This document shows, piece by piece, positions 55,657-63,914 of a stretch of 64,000 nt of DNA. Every line of letters starts with the position of its first letter. The stretch's first letter is position 1. The notes under the pieces were generated by a model. It searched no databases, had not been told where the DNA came from, and saw only the letters and a program-made list of their open reading frames with translations. The stretch comes from Mycolicibacterium sp. CBMA 234. GTDB lineage: Bacteria > Actinomycetota > Actinomycetes > Mycobacteriales > Mycobacteriaceae. The translations under genes were made by a program, and so were the position numbers. The DNA lies in NCBI RefSeq assembly GCF_009729415.1, contig NZ_MPKW01000025.1, forward strand, positions 62,001 through 126,000, in the 5' to 3' direction.

Positions 55657-56452
55657 AGTCCGGGCCACACTGGCCGCCGTGGGCACAACAGTCGTCGCTA
55701 CGACGTGTTTGACCGGCGCACCCGCCGCCCATGCGGCGATCGAGAGCTTCTGCGCCCAGCTCGGGGCGGTCTGGGACGGCGGTGCCTGCACCGCCGTGGT
55801 CAAATCCCAGCGGGAAGCCGAAATGCTTCTGTCTCTACGGCTTCCGGCCGATTTGGTGGACAACGGAACCACCGGACCGGTCCTGCGCGACTACTACACG
55901 CGGCTGTTCAACGGCTGGCGGGCGACCGGGAACACCACACCCCGCGACAGCAGCGCCCGAGCCGACGACGAAGTCATTCCGGGCCCCGGCGGGCTGCTGT
56001 CGGTGGTCGTCCACGAGACGTTCGAACCGTTCGGCATCCAGTCCAACAACGCTTACCGGTCCTTCCTATTTGACATGAACTCCGGCCGTCGGTTGTACCT
56101 GCCTGACCTGTTCCGTCCGGGAGTCAATGTGAACCAAGCGGTTTCGGTGGCCGCCGCACCGATCCTGCCGCCGGTGCTCGATGCGGCCGCGCCGCCGCAC
56201 GCGCCGGGCACCTATCCGTTCACCGTGGCGGAGTTCCAGTCCGACGGGGACGGTCCCGGCTATTCCGGCAACTACCGCGCCTTCGCGGTCACCGGCGACT
56301 CCCTCCGCCTGTACATGCCCGACCAGCCGCTGACGCGCGAAAGCCCCAGTCCGCGAGACCGTTTCAGTTGGTCCATGGACGGCGGCACGGTGGTGGCCAA
56401 CATTCCGCTGGCCGCCCTGGCAGGACAGCTGAAGCCGCAGTACCGCGACTGA
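55646..56452 (+). CDS. Secreted DUF3298-like protein at end of mce operon
   Basis: 268 residues. Signal peptide of about 31 residues (TLAAVGTTVVATTCLTGAPAAHA), a short Cys-containing segment (FCAQLGAVWDGGACTAVV), then a domain resembling RsiV/DUF3298 proteins (SVVVHETFEPFGIQSNNAYRSFLFDMNSGRRLYLPDLF). Similar proteins sit behind other mycobacterial mce operons; role unknown. GTG start inside the previous gene. Confidence 0.82.
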   Translation: MASRVRATLAAVGTTVVATTCLTGAPAAHAAIESFCAQLGAVWDGGACTAVVKSQREAEMLLSLRLPADLVDNGTTGPVLRDYYTRLFNGWRATGNTTPRDSSARADDEVIPGPGGLLSVVVHETFEPFGIQSNNAYRSFLFDMNSGRRLYLPDLFRPGVNVNQAVSVAAAPILPPVLDAAAPPHAPGTYPFTVAEFQSDGDGPGYSGNYRAFAVTGDSLRLYMPDQPLTRESPSPRDRFSWSMDGGTVVANIPLAALAGQLKPQYRD

Positions 56453-56475
56453 TATCTCGGCGAGATGACGATGGG

Positions 56476-57180
56476 ATGACTTGTGAGATCAGACATCAGA
56501 TGAAGAATGCCAATGACCCCAGCTCATTCATGAGGCCAGCTGCCGCAGTCACGAAGACTGCCCTCCGCTTGGCAGATTGGGCAGCGTGGCAATTTTCAAT
56601 GCTGATTCGTGCCGGGATCGACACGCTCGAGCCTATGTTGCAGCAGGCAGCACCAGTCCTATCCGAATCGACCAGCGCGCCTTCGATTGATTCGCTCAAC
56701 TCGAAGATGCGGTCATTGCTCGATCGCGCGCTTGACCAGAGCGCCCGTGACAGCGAGTTGGAGTTGTTTGAGCATATATTGAGCCAGCTGGTCGCCGATG
56801 AAGCGCGGATCGTGAGTGCACTATCGGATGGTTCGATGTCGCCGGTAATCAATGTCTATGCGTGGACCCGGTCGCGTACGGTGCGGCACCCGGTGTTGGA
56901 GAATGCGTCGTTGATCGGGCGCACTGCGAATGTCGCGCTTGTAGCCATGGTGCCGGCGTACGTAAGTCACCTGTTGTCTTTGAAGCTGATCGAAATCGGG
57001 CCTGAGGAACCAGGACTGGCTGCGGAGTACGAGGTATTGGCCGCCGAGAGCATAGTGATGAAAGCGATAAAGGGCGCATCGGTAGGGCCGTTGGCGGCAA
57101 AGGTAGAAAGGCTGACGGTGCGGCTGTCCGCCTTGGGGCGGGAAATGTGGGCTACTGTCACCCAGACTGATATCACATGA
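56476..57180 (+). CDS. Abi-alpha (DUF4393)-like protein
   Basis: 234 residues from the ATG at 56476 (ATG 56500 is an alternative). The central part fits the Abi-alpha pattern of a helical domain with LELFEHILSQLVADEARIVSALSDGS, a segment ending VLENASLIGRTANVAL, and a C-terminal winged-helix-like part (YVSHLLSLKLIEIGPEE … RLTVRLSALGREMW). The family name comes from phage abortive-infection proteins, but function is unproven. Its TGA overlaps the DUF445 start by ATGA, so the two act together. Codon use is less GC-biased than in the mce genes. Confidence 0.65.
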   Translation: MTCEIRHQMKNANDPSSFMRPAAAVTKTALRLADWAAWQFSMLIRAGIDTLEPMLQQAAPVLSESTSAPSIDSLNSKMRSLLDRALDQSARDSELELFEHILSQLVADEARIVSALSDGSMSPVINVYAWTRSRTVRHPVLENASLIGRTANVALVAMVPAYVSHLLSLKLIEIGPEEPGLAAEYEVLAAESIVMKAIKGASVGPLAAKVERLTVRLSALGREMWATVTQTDIT

Positions 57181-58442
57181 GTGTCGCGGTCGTGTGTATG
57201 CAGACCTGGCAACAGATCCGGCACGACTTCGGGTTGAATTGGATTGTCTATCTGTCGATGCCGCTGGTCGCTGCTTTTGTCGGTTGGAGCACCAAGGTGG
57301 TGGCCATGGAGATGGTGTTTCGGCCACTCGAATTCAAAGGAATCGGTCCGATTGGTTGGCAGGGCATCATCCCTCGGCGTGCCGGCAAAGTCGGATCAAC
57401 CACCATCGAACTGTTGATGACCAATTTGTTGCGTCCCGAGGAATTGCTCGGCCGGTTCGACGCCTATGAAGCAGTCGAGGCACTCCACGAACCGATGGTC
57501 CGCGCAGTTGACGAGGTCTCGCGGGATCTCGCCGAGCAGATCCGCCCTGGTCTATGGGACTCGCTGCATGAAAGTGGCCGAAATGCTGTGCAGGCCAGGG
57601 TCAAGCGGGAGGTTCCTCGTATCGCCGAGCACGTCCTGGCTGAGATGAAAGCGAACATGGGTCGATATATCGACCTCCCGTATCTTGCGGTCACGACACT
57701 GGTCCGCAACAAGACAAAACTCAACAAACTCATGCGCACCGTTACCACAGACGCCATGACGTTTGTGCGGCGCAGCGGGATCTACTTCGGATTCGGGATC
57801 GGTTTCGTGCAGCTGGTGGCATGGGCGCTGTTTAGGAACCCATGGATCATGCCAATGTTCGGGTTCGGAGTCGGGTTCATCAGCGACTACATCGCACTGA
57901 ACATGCTGTTTCGGCCGCAATATCCCCGAAAATACCTTGGCCTGTGGCGCTTTCAGGGATTGCTGCACGCGCAGCGCGCCACGATCACCCGCGACTACGC
58001 GAAGATCCTGGCCGAAGACTTGTTCTCGCCAGAGAATCTCATCATGGGTGTCCTCAGCGGACCCGGTTCAGACAAGCTGTTTGCCCTGGTCGCCAAGGAA
58101 GTTGATGCGGCCATCGATGCACAGACGGGACCGGCGACACCTCTGGTTACTCTGGTCGTGGGAACTCAGAGGTATCGCCGGTTGAAGAACAGAGTCGTCA
58201 ATTTGGTGCTTGAGCGGCTGCCTGAGACTCTCCAGGATGCCCAGAACTACGCCGTCGGCGTCATCGATTTGGAAAACACCATTGTCGAAAAAATGACACT
58301 TCTCACCAACGAACAATACGAGTCGATTATGCGCCCAGTATTCAAAGACGACGAACCTTTGATGATCGCTGTAGGAGCGATACTCGGAGGTTTGGTCGGC
58401 GAACTCCAGGTGCAGATCATCGAGGCGTTCGCACGACACTGA
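57177..58442 (+). CDS. DUF445 family membrane protein
   Basis: 421 residues. Membrane segments near residues 20-40 and 205-250; long helical regions between. DUF445 hallmarks: WSTKVVAMEMVFRPLEFKGIGPIGWQGIIPRRAGK near the N-terminus and a second copy of the pattern around 245 (FISDYIALNMLFRPQYPRKYLG … RATITRDYAKILAEDL). Predicted membrane-associated scaffold of unknown function. Translationally coupled to the Abi-alpha gene. Confidence 0.88.
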   Translation: MSVAVVCMQTWQQIRHDFGLNWIVYLSMPLVAAFVGWSTKVVAMEMVFRPLEFKGIGPIGWQGIIPRRAGKVGSTTIELLMTNLLRPEELLGRFDAYEAVEALHEPMVRAVDEVSRDLAEQIRPGLWDSLHESGRNAVQARVKREVPRIAEHVLAEMKANMGRYIDLPYLAVTTLVRNKTKLNKLMRTVTTDAMTFVRRSGIYFGFGIGFVQLVAWALFRNPWIMPMFGFGVGFISDYIALNMLFRPQYPRKYLGLWRFQGLLHAQRATITRDYAKILAEDLFSPENLIMGVLSGPGSDKLFALVAKEVDAAIDAQTGPATPLVTLVVGTQRYRRLKNRVVNLVLERLPETLQDAQNYAVGVIDLENTIVEKMTLLTNEQYESIMRPVFKDDEPLMIAVGAILGGLVGELQVQIIEAFARH

Positions 58443-58506
58443 GGGATTCGGTTGCGTTACTGCTTTTGGTCAGACAGACAGACACATCTACTTTTGGAGG
58501 CGGCGC

Positions 58507-58659
58507 ATGTCTGATATTCCGGCGGGCATCCCCGAGTCGTTTGCCTACTACCGCAATCGTGACCGGCCGGAGTTCGCGACGATGCGGCGCGGCTGCCGAT
58601 TGCTGGTGCGGGGTCCATTGGAGTTGTCCGATGATGTCGTGGCCGGACTTGGCCGCTGA
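58507..58659 (+). CDS. Small hypothetical protein (50 aa)
   Basis: ATG at 58507 with TTGGAGG 6 nt upstream; protein begins MSDIPAGIPESFAYYRNRDR and ends VAGLGR. A good ribosome site and amphipathic, charged sequence argue it is real. 64 bp after the DUF445 stop on the same strand. No family recognised. Confidence 0.55.
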   Translation: MSDIPAGIPESFAYYRNRDRPEFATMRRGCRLLVRGPLELSDDVVAGLGR

Positions 58660-58785
58660 CGCGAATGGCGCGAACCTCGGGCTACCCGCGAGGTCTAGTG
58701 GGCGATGACGTTCCGGTTTGCGGAGATTGGCGTGGCCGTATAGACATGCTGGCGCACCTTGGCCGACCGTGCCTACCATCGTGAG

Positions 58786-58938
58786 ATGGGTGCACACGAG
58801 GCTCGTTACCAGCCGCCGGAAGACGCCGCCCAGGACTTGGACGACGAACGTCGCGCACGGATCAACGCCATCAGCCGCCATATCGCGGAGAACAGCAAGG
58901 AGCTGTTCGAGCGTCTCGCGCGATGGGGCGAGCACTGA
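58786..58938 (+). CDS. Small charged helical protein (50 aa)
   Basis: ATG at 58786, product MGAHEARYQPPEDAAQDLDD … ISRHIAENSKELFERLARWGEH: acidic then basic, strongly helical. The RBS is weak (ATCGTGAG upstream). The composition looks like a regulator or antitoxin-like peptide, but no family is recognised. Confidence 0.5.
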   Translation: MGAHEARYQPPEDAAQDLDDERRARINAISRHIAENSKELFERLARWGEH

Positions 58939-58969
58939 AGAACCGCTTCGCCGCATCGCGGGACTGACG

Positions 58970-59131
58970 ATGGCGTCGGTGTCGAATCAGGGCGTTGTCG
59001 GTAGTGGACACCGTAGGCGTCCGGCGACCATAGTCCCGGCGTCGACGGCACTCGGACCGGTCGAACCCGACAGTTTTGAACTTTATCGGCGGTTGGATAC
59101 TCGGGCTCAATGGGAGTTGTTCGTTTACTGA
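58970..59131 (+). CDS. Small hypothetical protein (53 aa)
   Basis: ATG at 58970 (MASVSNQGVVGSGHRRRPAT … PDSFELYRRLDTRAQWELFVY). Upstream GGGACTGACG is a poor ribosome site. Ends with an aromatic helix. Could be a real small gene or chance; the position in a run of small genes slightly favours real. Confidence 0.35.
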   Translation: MASVSNQGVVGSGHRRRPATIVPASTALGPVEPDSFELYRRLDTRAQWELFVY

Positions 59132-59195
59132 CTGAGCGAGGGCCTTGTATCTGTGGGTCAACGGGGAAGTTCAGGTGATCCACTGCGCATAGGAC

Positions 59196-59215
59196 TTCCG
59201 AATACGTTCCGAATA
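59196..59215 (+). promoter_or_regulatory. Direct repeats upstream of antitoxin gene
   Basis: TTCCGAATA occurs twice (59196-59204 and 59207-59215), one helical turn apart (11 bp), ending 10 bp before the antitoxin ATG. Candidate autoregulatory operator of the Phd-like protein. Confidence 0.5.
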
Positions 59216-59225
59216 TCATGGCAGT

Positions 59226-59684
59226 ATGACCACGACTGGCGTCCGCTCTTCTACGCGCCGCTCCTCGGACCTGAGCAAGCATTCGGCCGAGGTGTTCGCC
59301 GAGGCTGAGGACCACCCGGTGACGGTGACACGGCGTGATGGAGAAACGCTCGTGCTCATGTCGCAGCGTGAGGTGGAAAGTCGCAACCGCATGCTCCAGT
59401 TCGCCGCGCAGCTCATCGGTGTGGCGGTCGATGACAACGGCCCGCTGGCCGAGCGGATGTCGAAGGCTTTTCCGTGGATGCTCGCTCTGTCACCCGCGGA
59501 CCGGGCAACCTGCGCCCAGGACCTCGTCGACGCCGCACAGGCGTCGTTCTCCACGGACCAGCCTCATCTGGTGCTCGCGGAGCTGACCTCGTGGAAGGAG
59601 ACGGCGACCGCCATCGCGGCCGGCCTGAACCGGGGTGAGCCGGAGTGGTTGGGCGATGGGGGCGCTGTCGTAGAGCGGCCGTAG
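59226..59684 (+). CDS. Phd/YefM-like prevent-host-death antitoxin
   Basis: 152 residues. The N-terminal 60 residues look like the Phd dimerisation/DNA-binding fold (SSDLSKHSAEVFAEAEDHPVTVTRRDGETLVLMSQREVESRNRML). The C-terminal part (LSPADRATCAQDLVDAAQASFST … ELTSWKETATAIAAGL) is the long toxin-binding extension seen in actinobacterial members. Direct repeats upstream fit autoregulation. The expected toxin gene after it is a broken stub. Confidence 0.75.
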   Translation: MTTTGVRSSTRRSSDLSKHSAEVFAEAEDHPVTVTRRDGETLVLMSQREVESRNRMLQFAAQLIGVAVDDNGPLAERMSKAFPWMLALSPADRATCAQDLVDAAQASFSTDQPHLVLAELTSWKETATAIAAGLNRGEPEWLGDGGAVVERP

Positions 59685-59686
59685 CG

Positions 59687-59812
59687 GTGGCCGCTAAGCG
59701 CGGCGAGCTGGTCCCGCTGGCTAGCCCGGCGCTTGGATACCAGGCCCGCCAGCGATGGTCGCCTGCAAGGCGTGCTGCTCGTGGGCCAGGGGGTATCCGA
59801 CGTCGCGCATAA
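59687..59812 (+). pseudogene. Vestigial toxin start after the antitoxin
   Basis: Two bases after the antitoxin stop, the GTG at 59687 opens a frame VAAKRGELVPL…ARQRWSP that ends at 59812 after 41 codons. Antitoxins of this type are usually followed by a roughly 120-residue toxin beginning (M/V)AAKRGD. Only this opening matches, so the toxin seems truncated or replaced. Confidence 0.4.
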
Positions 59813-59863
59813 GGTTGACCTCGCTTGGACAGATCACGCAATGCGACGGGGGAGGGCGCCACG

Positions 59864-60895
59864 ATGGACCCGAGGCTGGCCGATATGGACCCTACCGAGT
59901 TGTTCACTCGACTGTCCGAGAAGCTGACGACCGCCGACGCGATGCACCGCACACTGATACGCGCACAGCGAGGAAAGGAGCTGTACACATGGGGGCTCAA
60001 CCCCCAGTACGCGGACCCGAACAGCAGCCTGGCCGCCGATGACGCGGGGTTCATGAACGAATACGCGGGCGACATGGTTAGCGGGACAGCCCGGTTCCCG
60101 ATCATGAACGCTATCGACTGTCTCTGCGCGACAGCAGAACTCATTGAGTGGCGACCAAAGTCGCGTGACAGTCACACGACCTCGATCCTTGCCCAGTGTC
60201 GAACTGCGATTGAATCGTCGGCGACGACGATATGGCTACTGTCCGACCGTGATCGTCAGATGCGGCGCAGTTTGAGCGTGCGGTTCACCACCTCGGAGTT
60301 GAATGCTCAGCGTTCCTACCACGCGTCGACAACCAAGTGGTTCAACACCGACCCCAATCATGCTGATACCCAACAGTATAAGGACTTCGCGGAGCACGTT
60401 CGGCTGTTCGACAACCGTGTGAAAATGCTGCGACGGGGCGAGAACATCACACCTAAAGCGCCCGTACGCACGAGCGACGGGGTTGTGCGGTTCGCGGCGA
60501 AGTGGCTGGACAAACACCCACCTGCCCACGCAGCCGAGGGCGAGCCATACGGCCGCAAAGCGTTCGGATTCGAAGACACGGCCGCGGGTTTCTACCTGAC
60601 TAGTTCTGCCATCATGCACGGGCTCAAATGGCCGCTGGACTACATGCCTAGCGGCGAACTGGACATGTCACGCTTGATTGTGGACGGGGTCAGCATCGCT
60701 GTGGGGATGGCCGAATGCGCCGTCGCGTTGTTCGAGGTACACGCCCAGCAGCGAGTACCCAAAACACAACGAAAACCGCTGTATCCGGATCGGCTTCGGC
60801 CGACGATCAAAGGGTGGGCTCGACACTTTTACGAGCCGGTACACCCACCCGTCGATCCGGCGTTGCTTGCACTACCCGGTCCGGCGAACACCTAG
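59864..60895 (+). CDS. Hypothetical cytosolic protein (343 aa)
   Basis: ATG at 59864 with GGGGGAGGG 10 nt upstream. Mostly helical, no signal peptide or clear membrane segment, no motif I recognise. Segments such as FPIMNAIDCLCATAELIEW, SILAQCRTAIESSATTIWLLSD and LIVDGVSIAVGMAECAVALFEVHAQ resemble helical bundles of uncharacterised actinobacterial accessory proteins. Codon usage is good. Likely island cargo. Confidence 0.72.
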   Translation: MDPRLADMDPTELFTRLSEKLTTADAMHRTLIRAQRGKELYTWGLNPQYADPNSSLAADDAGFMNEYAGDMVSGTARFPIMNAIDCLCATAELIEWRPKSRDSHTTSILAQCRTAIESSATTIWLLSDRDRQMRRSLSVRFTTSELNAQRSYHASTTKWFNTDPNHADTQQYKDFAEHVRLFDNRVKMLRRGENITPKAPVRTSDGVVRFAAKWLDKHPPAHAAEGEPYGRKAFGFEDTAAGFYLTSSAIMHGLKWPLDYMPSGELDMSRLIVDGVSIAVGMAECAVALFEVHAQQRVPKTQRKPLYPDRLRPTIKGWARHFYEPVHPPVDPALLALPGPANT

Positions 60896-61286
60896 CCATT
60901 CATGGCCCGCAGGTTGGCCGGCGGCAGTGCGGCCATCTCGTCGTAGCACCTGCCCGGTCCCAGTTCGGCTGGTAGGCGAGAGGATTCTCAGAACCGTTGG
61001 GCCACAATCGAAAATGACGTTCTTCAGCCGACATAACCGGGAGTTATTGGCGATCGACGAGCTTCACGCCCCTAGCGATCCTCTCCGTCCGCCGGTCCCT
61101 CGTGGATGGCGATTAGAACAGGGCGCACAATTCCCTTCATCACGGGTGGTGCCGCCGGTTTGAGGACCTCATGGGCTGGCCGAAAGCGGCGGCGCACAAC
61201 CGGAGCCCGCAACGAGCCCCGCAGAGGATGTTTCCGCCTACGCTTGCTGTAGGCGACCATGGTGTTGGTCAGGATTGGGAACGGTG
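60896..61286. other. Intergenic stretch, nothing recognised
   Basis: About 390 bp between two hypothetical genes. No frame with start site and protein-like composition, no strong hairpin and no RNA gene seen. Confidence 0.45.
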
Positions 61287-61592
61287 ATGGCGCACGATAG
61301 TAGCGATGGGCAGCGACCAATCGCCCGCGCCGACTCGACTCATACCGACCCGGATGGCAATAACGGCCGAACATTCGGTCAACTACCCGATCTCATGGTG
61401 CCCGATGACTTCGATGAAGCATTGCCGCCGGCGGAAAGTGCTGCGTGGGAATCCGACCAAGTGAATCCCGTTGAAGGTGAACCGTTGACGGTCGCGCAGA
61501 CCGGCACCGAGTCGCTGATGACCGACCGCGCCGCGACCAGCGCAACAGAACGGGACGACGCACTCGGCAATGACGAATGCGCAGGCGCCTGA
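61287..61592 (+). CDS. Small acidic hypothetical protein (101 aa)
   Basis: ATG at 61287 after GGGAACGGTG. Product is acidic and low in hydrophobics (LPDLMVPDDFDEALPPAESAAWESDQ), probably disordered. No family recognised; only moderately likely to be expressed. Confidence 0.4.
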   Translation: MAHDSSDGQRPIARADSTHTDPDGNNGRTFGQLPDLMVPDDFDEALPPAESAAWESDQVNPVEGEPLTVAQTGTESLMTDRAATSATERDDALGNDECAGA

Positions 61593-61759
61593 CAGCAGAG
61601 TTTCATCGATTGTCAGGAACAGCAACCCGAATAGGCCGAGGCTGTGTTTGGCCGTTGTGGCGGGCAGTCTCATGCACCCCTCAATCGTTGATCGCCTCTA
61701 GCTAGACGTGGTAGAAGGCAAGGCGGATGCTCGAGGGTGGTTCCTCTTAAGGAGTTGCG

Positions 61760-62011
61760 ATGCATATGCCACAGCCAGTGAGCTTCCCGAGACTCGGCGA
61801 TCCGCTGGACGGGCAGGCCCTTGCCTACGTCAAACGGATCAGTGCGCAACGGCAAGCGAAGTTCTGGAACGAAATCCTGCTCGATGATCCGGTGATCGGG
61901 CCGGCGTGTGGCCTGGTGGTTGGCGTCGCTCCGATTCGTAATGCCGATGGTCGTTACCCGTTGGTGTGGGTGTATGCGTCGCCGGCAACCGCGATCGTTC
62001 CCGACGACTAG
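61760..62011 (+). CDS. Small hypothetical protein (83 aa)
   Basis: ATG at 61760 with a good AAGGAG 6 nt upstream. Product MHMPQPVSFPRLGDPLDGQA … AQRQAKFWNEILLDDPVIGPACGLVVGVAPIRNADGRYPLVWVYASP. Looks like a compact alpha/beta protein. No family recognised. It precedes the ABC-3C-like genes on the same strand. Confidence 0.58.
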   Translation: MHMPQPVSFPRLGDPLDGQALAYVKRISAQRQAKFWNEILLDDPVIGPACGLVVGVAPIRNADGRYPLVWVYASPATAIVPDD

Positions 62012-62022
62012 CGCGGAGGCAG

Positions 62023-62283
62023 ATGGGGAAGTCGACGGCAACTCTAAATTATGGTGGTACACAGTCGATTTCGACACAGTGTGCTTCTCGCGACGTACTG
62101 GCCGGCGGGTTGACGGAATTGAACGTTATCGGCCGCTTGACGAACGAGCTTGTCGACAGTGTTCGAAACTCAGGATCGTGGGTTGGCGGTGAACTCGCTT
62201 TCCTTGGAATCGAGGAGAGCCGAACCAGCTGTCGTAGGCTATCGCAATGGAGGGCGGAGCCAGTTGAATGCGCAACAGAGTGA
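62023..62283 (+). CDS. Small hypothetical protein (86 aa) overlapping the ABC-3C nuclease gene
   Basis: ATG at 62023, GGAGG 4 nt upstream, 11 bp after the preceding gene. Product MGKSTATLNYGGTQSISTQC … LTELNVIGRLTNELVDSVRNSG. Its 3' end overlaps the TTG start of the nuclease by 20 bp, hinting at coupling. It could be an accessory small component of that system or a separate gene; no family match recognised. Confidence 0.45.
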   Translation: MGKSTATLNYGGTQSISTQCASRDVLAGGLTELNVIGRLTNELVDSVRNSGSWVGGELAFLGIEESRTSCRRLSQWRAEPVECATE

Positions 62284-63376
62284 GAAACCTCAGATCTTCG
62301 CGTCTGATCTTTGCGATGTGCCAGAACCTGCCGGCGACGGGGACGGACCTGCGCTGGCTGGACCGGCAGTTTCTCCCCAGGCGCGCATTTCATGGTACGA
62401 CGACGAAGAGTGGGAGCGATTTGTAGAAGAGTGGGTTCACGCCCTCAAGCGTGGGTATGCGCAAATCAAAAGGTTTGGAGGGGCGGGCGACCGTGGGGCG
62501 GATATCGCAGCCTTCAAGACAGCGTACGGCCTAGAGGGAGCATGGGACTGCTTCCAGTGCAAGCATTATGCGGCTCCTCTAGCGCTGTCGGACGTTTGGC
62601 CGGAAATGGTCAAGATATTTGTTGCAGTGAGTGGCAACCTCTGCAAGCTACCCGACACGTACCAATTCTTGGCTCCCCGCGGTTGCAGCACACAGTGCGG
62701 GCGGACGCTCAGTAGCCCTAGCGTCCTTCAAACGAAATTCTTTGAACGTTTGGATGAGGCCGACAGCAAGCCGATCAAGGGATTTGGCCCAAAGGATATT
62801 GCTGCGGCGAGAATTATCGCTCTAAGCGCGGATTTTTCGATGTTTCGGTCCGTTGAACTGATGGATGTTCTTGAGCTGCATTCAACGACACGCTGGCACA
62901 GTGCTCGGTTCGCAACGGCACTCAAGCCGAGGCCGGCACATGTGCCTGCGCCGGGCGAGCTCGCGTCTCACGAGTCGCGATATGTCCGTCAGCTTGTTGA
63001 CGTCTACACCGAAGCTCATCCGAATGAGTACCTTGAGCCTGAGTCGATTGCATCAAACCCGAAGGTGGGAGCGCGCTTTCGTCGACAACGAGAGAACTTT
63101 TATAAGGCCGAATCTCTTCGGGTATACGCGCGCGACGCGGTTCCGCCGGGAACCTTCGAGCGATTGCAGGACGATATCTACTCAGGAATTGTTGATGTCG
63201 TCGAATCTGACCATTCGAATGGGCTAGCCCGCCTGACCACCGTTTTGAATCTCGTCGGCCTGTTAGATCTGAACCGACATCGCCTTATTACCGTCGCCGA
63301 TATCGACGATCGAAAAGGCATCTGCCACCAGCTAGCCAACGTCGATCGCGTACTTTGGATGCAGGATCATGGGTGA
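62264..63376 (+). CDS. ABC-3C system effector with restriction-endonuclease-like domain
   Basis: 370 residues from the TTG at 62264, preceded by GGAGGGCGGAG; other in-frame starts extend to 62150. N-terminal nuclease-like region: WYDDEEWERFVEEWVHALK, then GDRGADIAAFKTAY and WDCFQCKHY, the D…QxK pattern of Mrr/PD-(D/E)xK enzymes. The C-terminal half (KFFERLDEADSKPIKGFGPKDIAAARIIALSADF … RYVRQLVDVYTEA) is helical and resembles the shared C-terminal domain of ABC-three-component effectors. It overlaps the middle-component gene by 8 bp. Predicted antiphage effector acting on DNA when released by the ATPase. Confidence 0.68.
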   Translation: MNAQQSEKPQIFASDLCDVPEPAGDGDGPALAGPAVSPQARISWYDDEEWERFVEEWVHALKRGYAQIKRFGGAGDRGADIAAFKTAYGLEGAWDCFQCKHYAAPLALSDVWPEMVKIFVAVSGNLCKLPDTYQFLAPRGCSTQCGRTLSSPSVLQTKFFERLDEADSKPIKGFGPKDIAAARIIALSADFSMFRSVELMDVLELHSTTRWHSARFATALKPRPAHVPAPGELASHESRYVRQLVDVYTEAHPNEYLEPESIASNPKVGARFRRQRENFYKAESLRVYARDAVPPGTFERLQDDIYSGIVDVVESDHSNGLARLTTVLNLVGLLDLNRHRLITVADIDDRKGICHQLANVDRVLWMQDHG

Positions 63377-63914
63377 AAGCTTCCGTCGCCACTTTGGATC
63401 AGCCAACGAATTTTCAGAAGTAGGCAGCACTTCGCCCGCTCTCAACGGACCCCTTGAAGTCGGAATTCGAGTATTGATGATCCTAACTAGCGCTTATCCT
63501 GCTCGGCTCGATGTCAACCAACTCGTACTTCTCGACCACGTCGTCCTCTACAGTGCTGATGTAGGCGGTCCTCCGAGTTTGCATCCTGCAGTGCCGATAC
63601 GTTCCGGCGAGATTGCCGTGAAGCGTGAAAGCGTGGAATCCGGTATCGCGTTCTTTATGAAACTAAAACTTATAGAGCTATCGATTGACGAGTTGGGCGT
63701 GCGGTTCTACGCGGGTGAATCGGCTCTGCATTTCATCAGCATTCTGGGTTCGTCGTATTCGGCCGGCTTACGGCAGCGTGTCGGGTGGGTTATTGGAAAT
63801 TTCTCCAGCCTAGAAACCGAGAGCTTGAGAAGTCAGACCAAGGCTGTTTTTGATTCTTGGTCCGAGGAATTTCATTGGCTTGAACCCGATACTATCGGGG
63901 GGAGTGAGCTGTGA
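63369..63914 (+). CDS. ABC-3C middle component (MC2-like)
   Basis: 181 residues. Small alpha/beta protein with the pattern I associate with ABC-three-component middle component 2: GPLEVGIRVLMILTSAYPARLDVNQLVLLDHVVLYSADVGGPPSLHPAVPIRSGE, then a winged-helix-like part ESGIAFFMKLKLIELSI and ALHFISILGSSYSAGLRQRVGWV. Thought to bridge the ATPase and effector. Starts inside the nuclease gene; its TGA overlaps the ATPase GTG. Confidence 0.68.
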   Translation: MGESFRRHFGSANEFSEVGSTSPALNGPLEVGIRVLMILTSAYPARLDVNQLVLLDHVVLYSADVGGPPSLHPAVPIRSGEIAVKRESVESGIAFFMKLKLIELSIDELGVRFYAGESALHFISILGSSYSAGLRQRVGWVIGNFSSLETESLRSQTKAVFDSWSEEFHWLEPDTIGGSEL

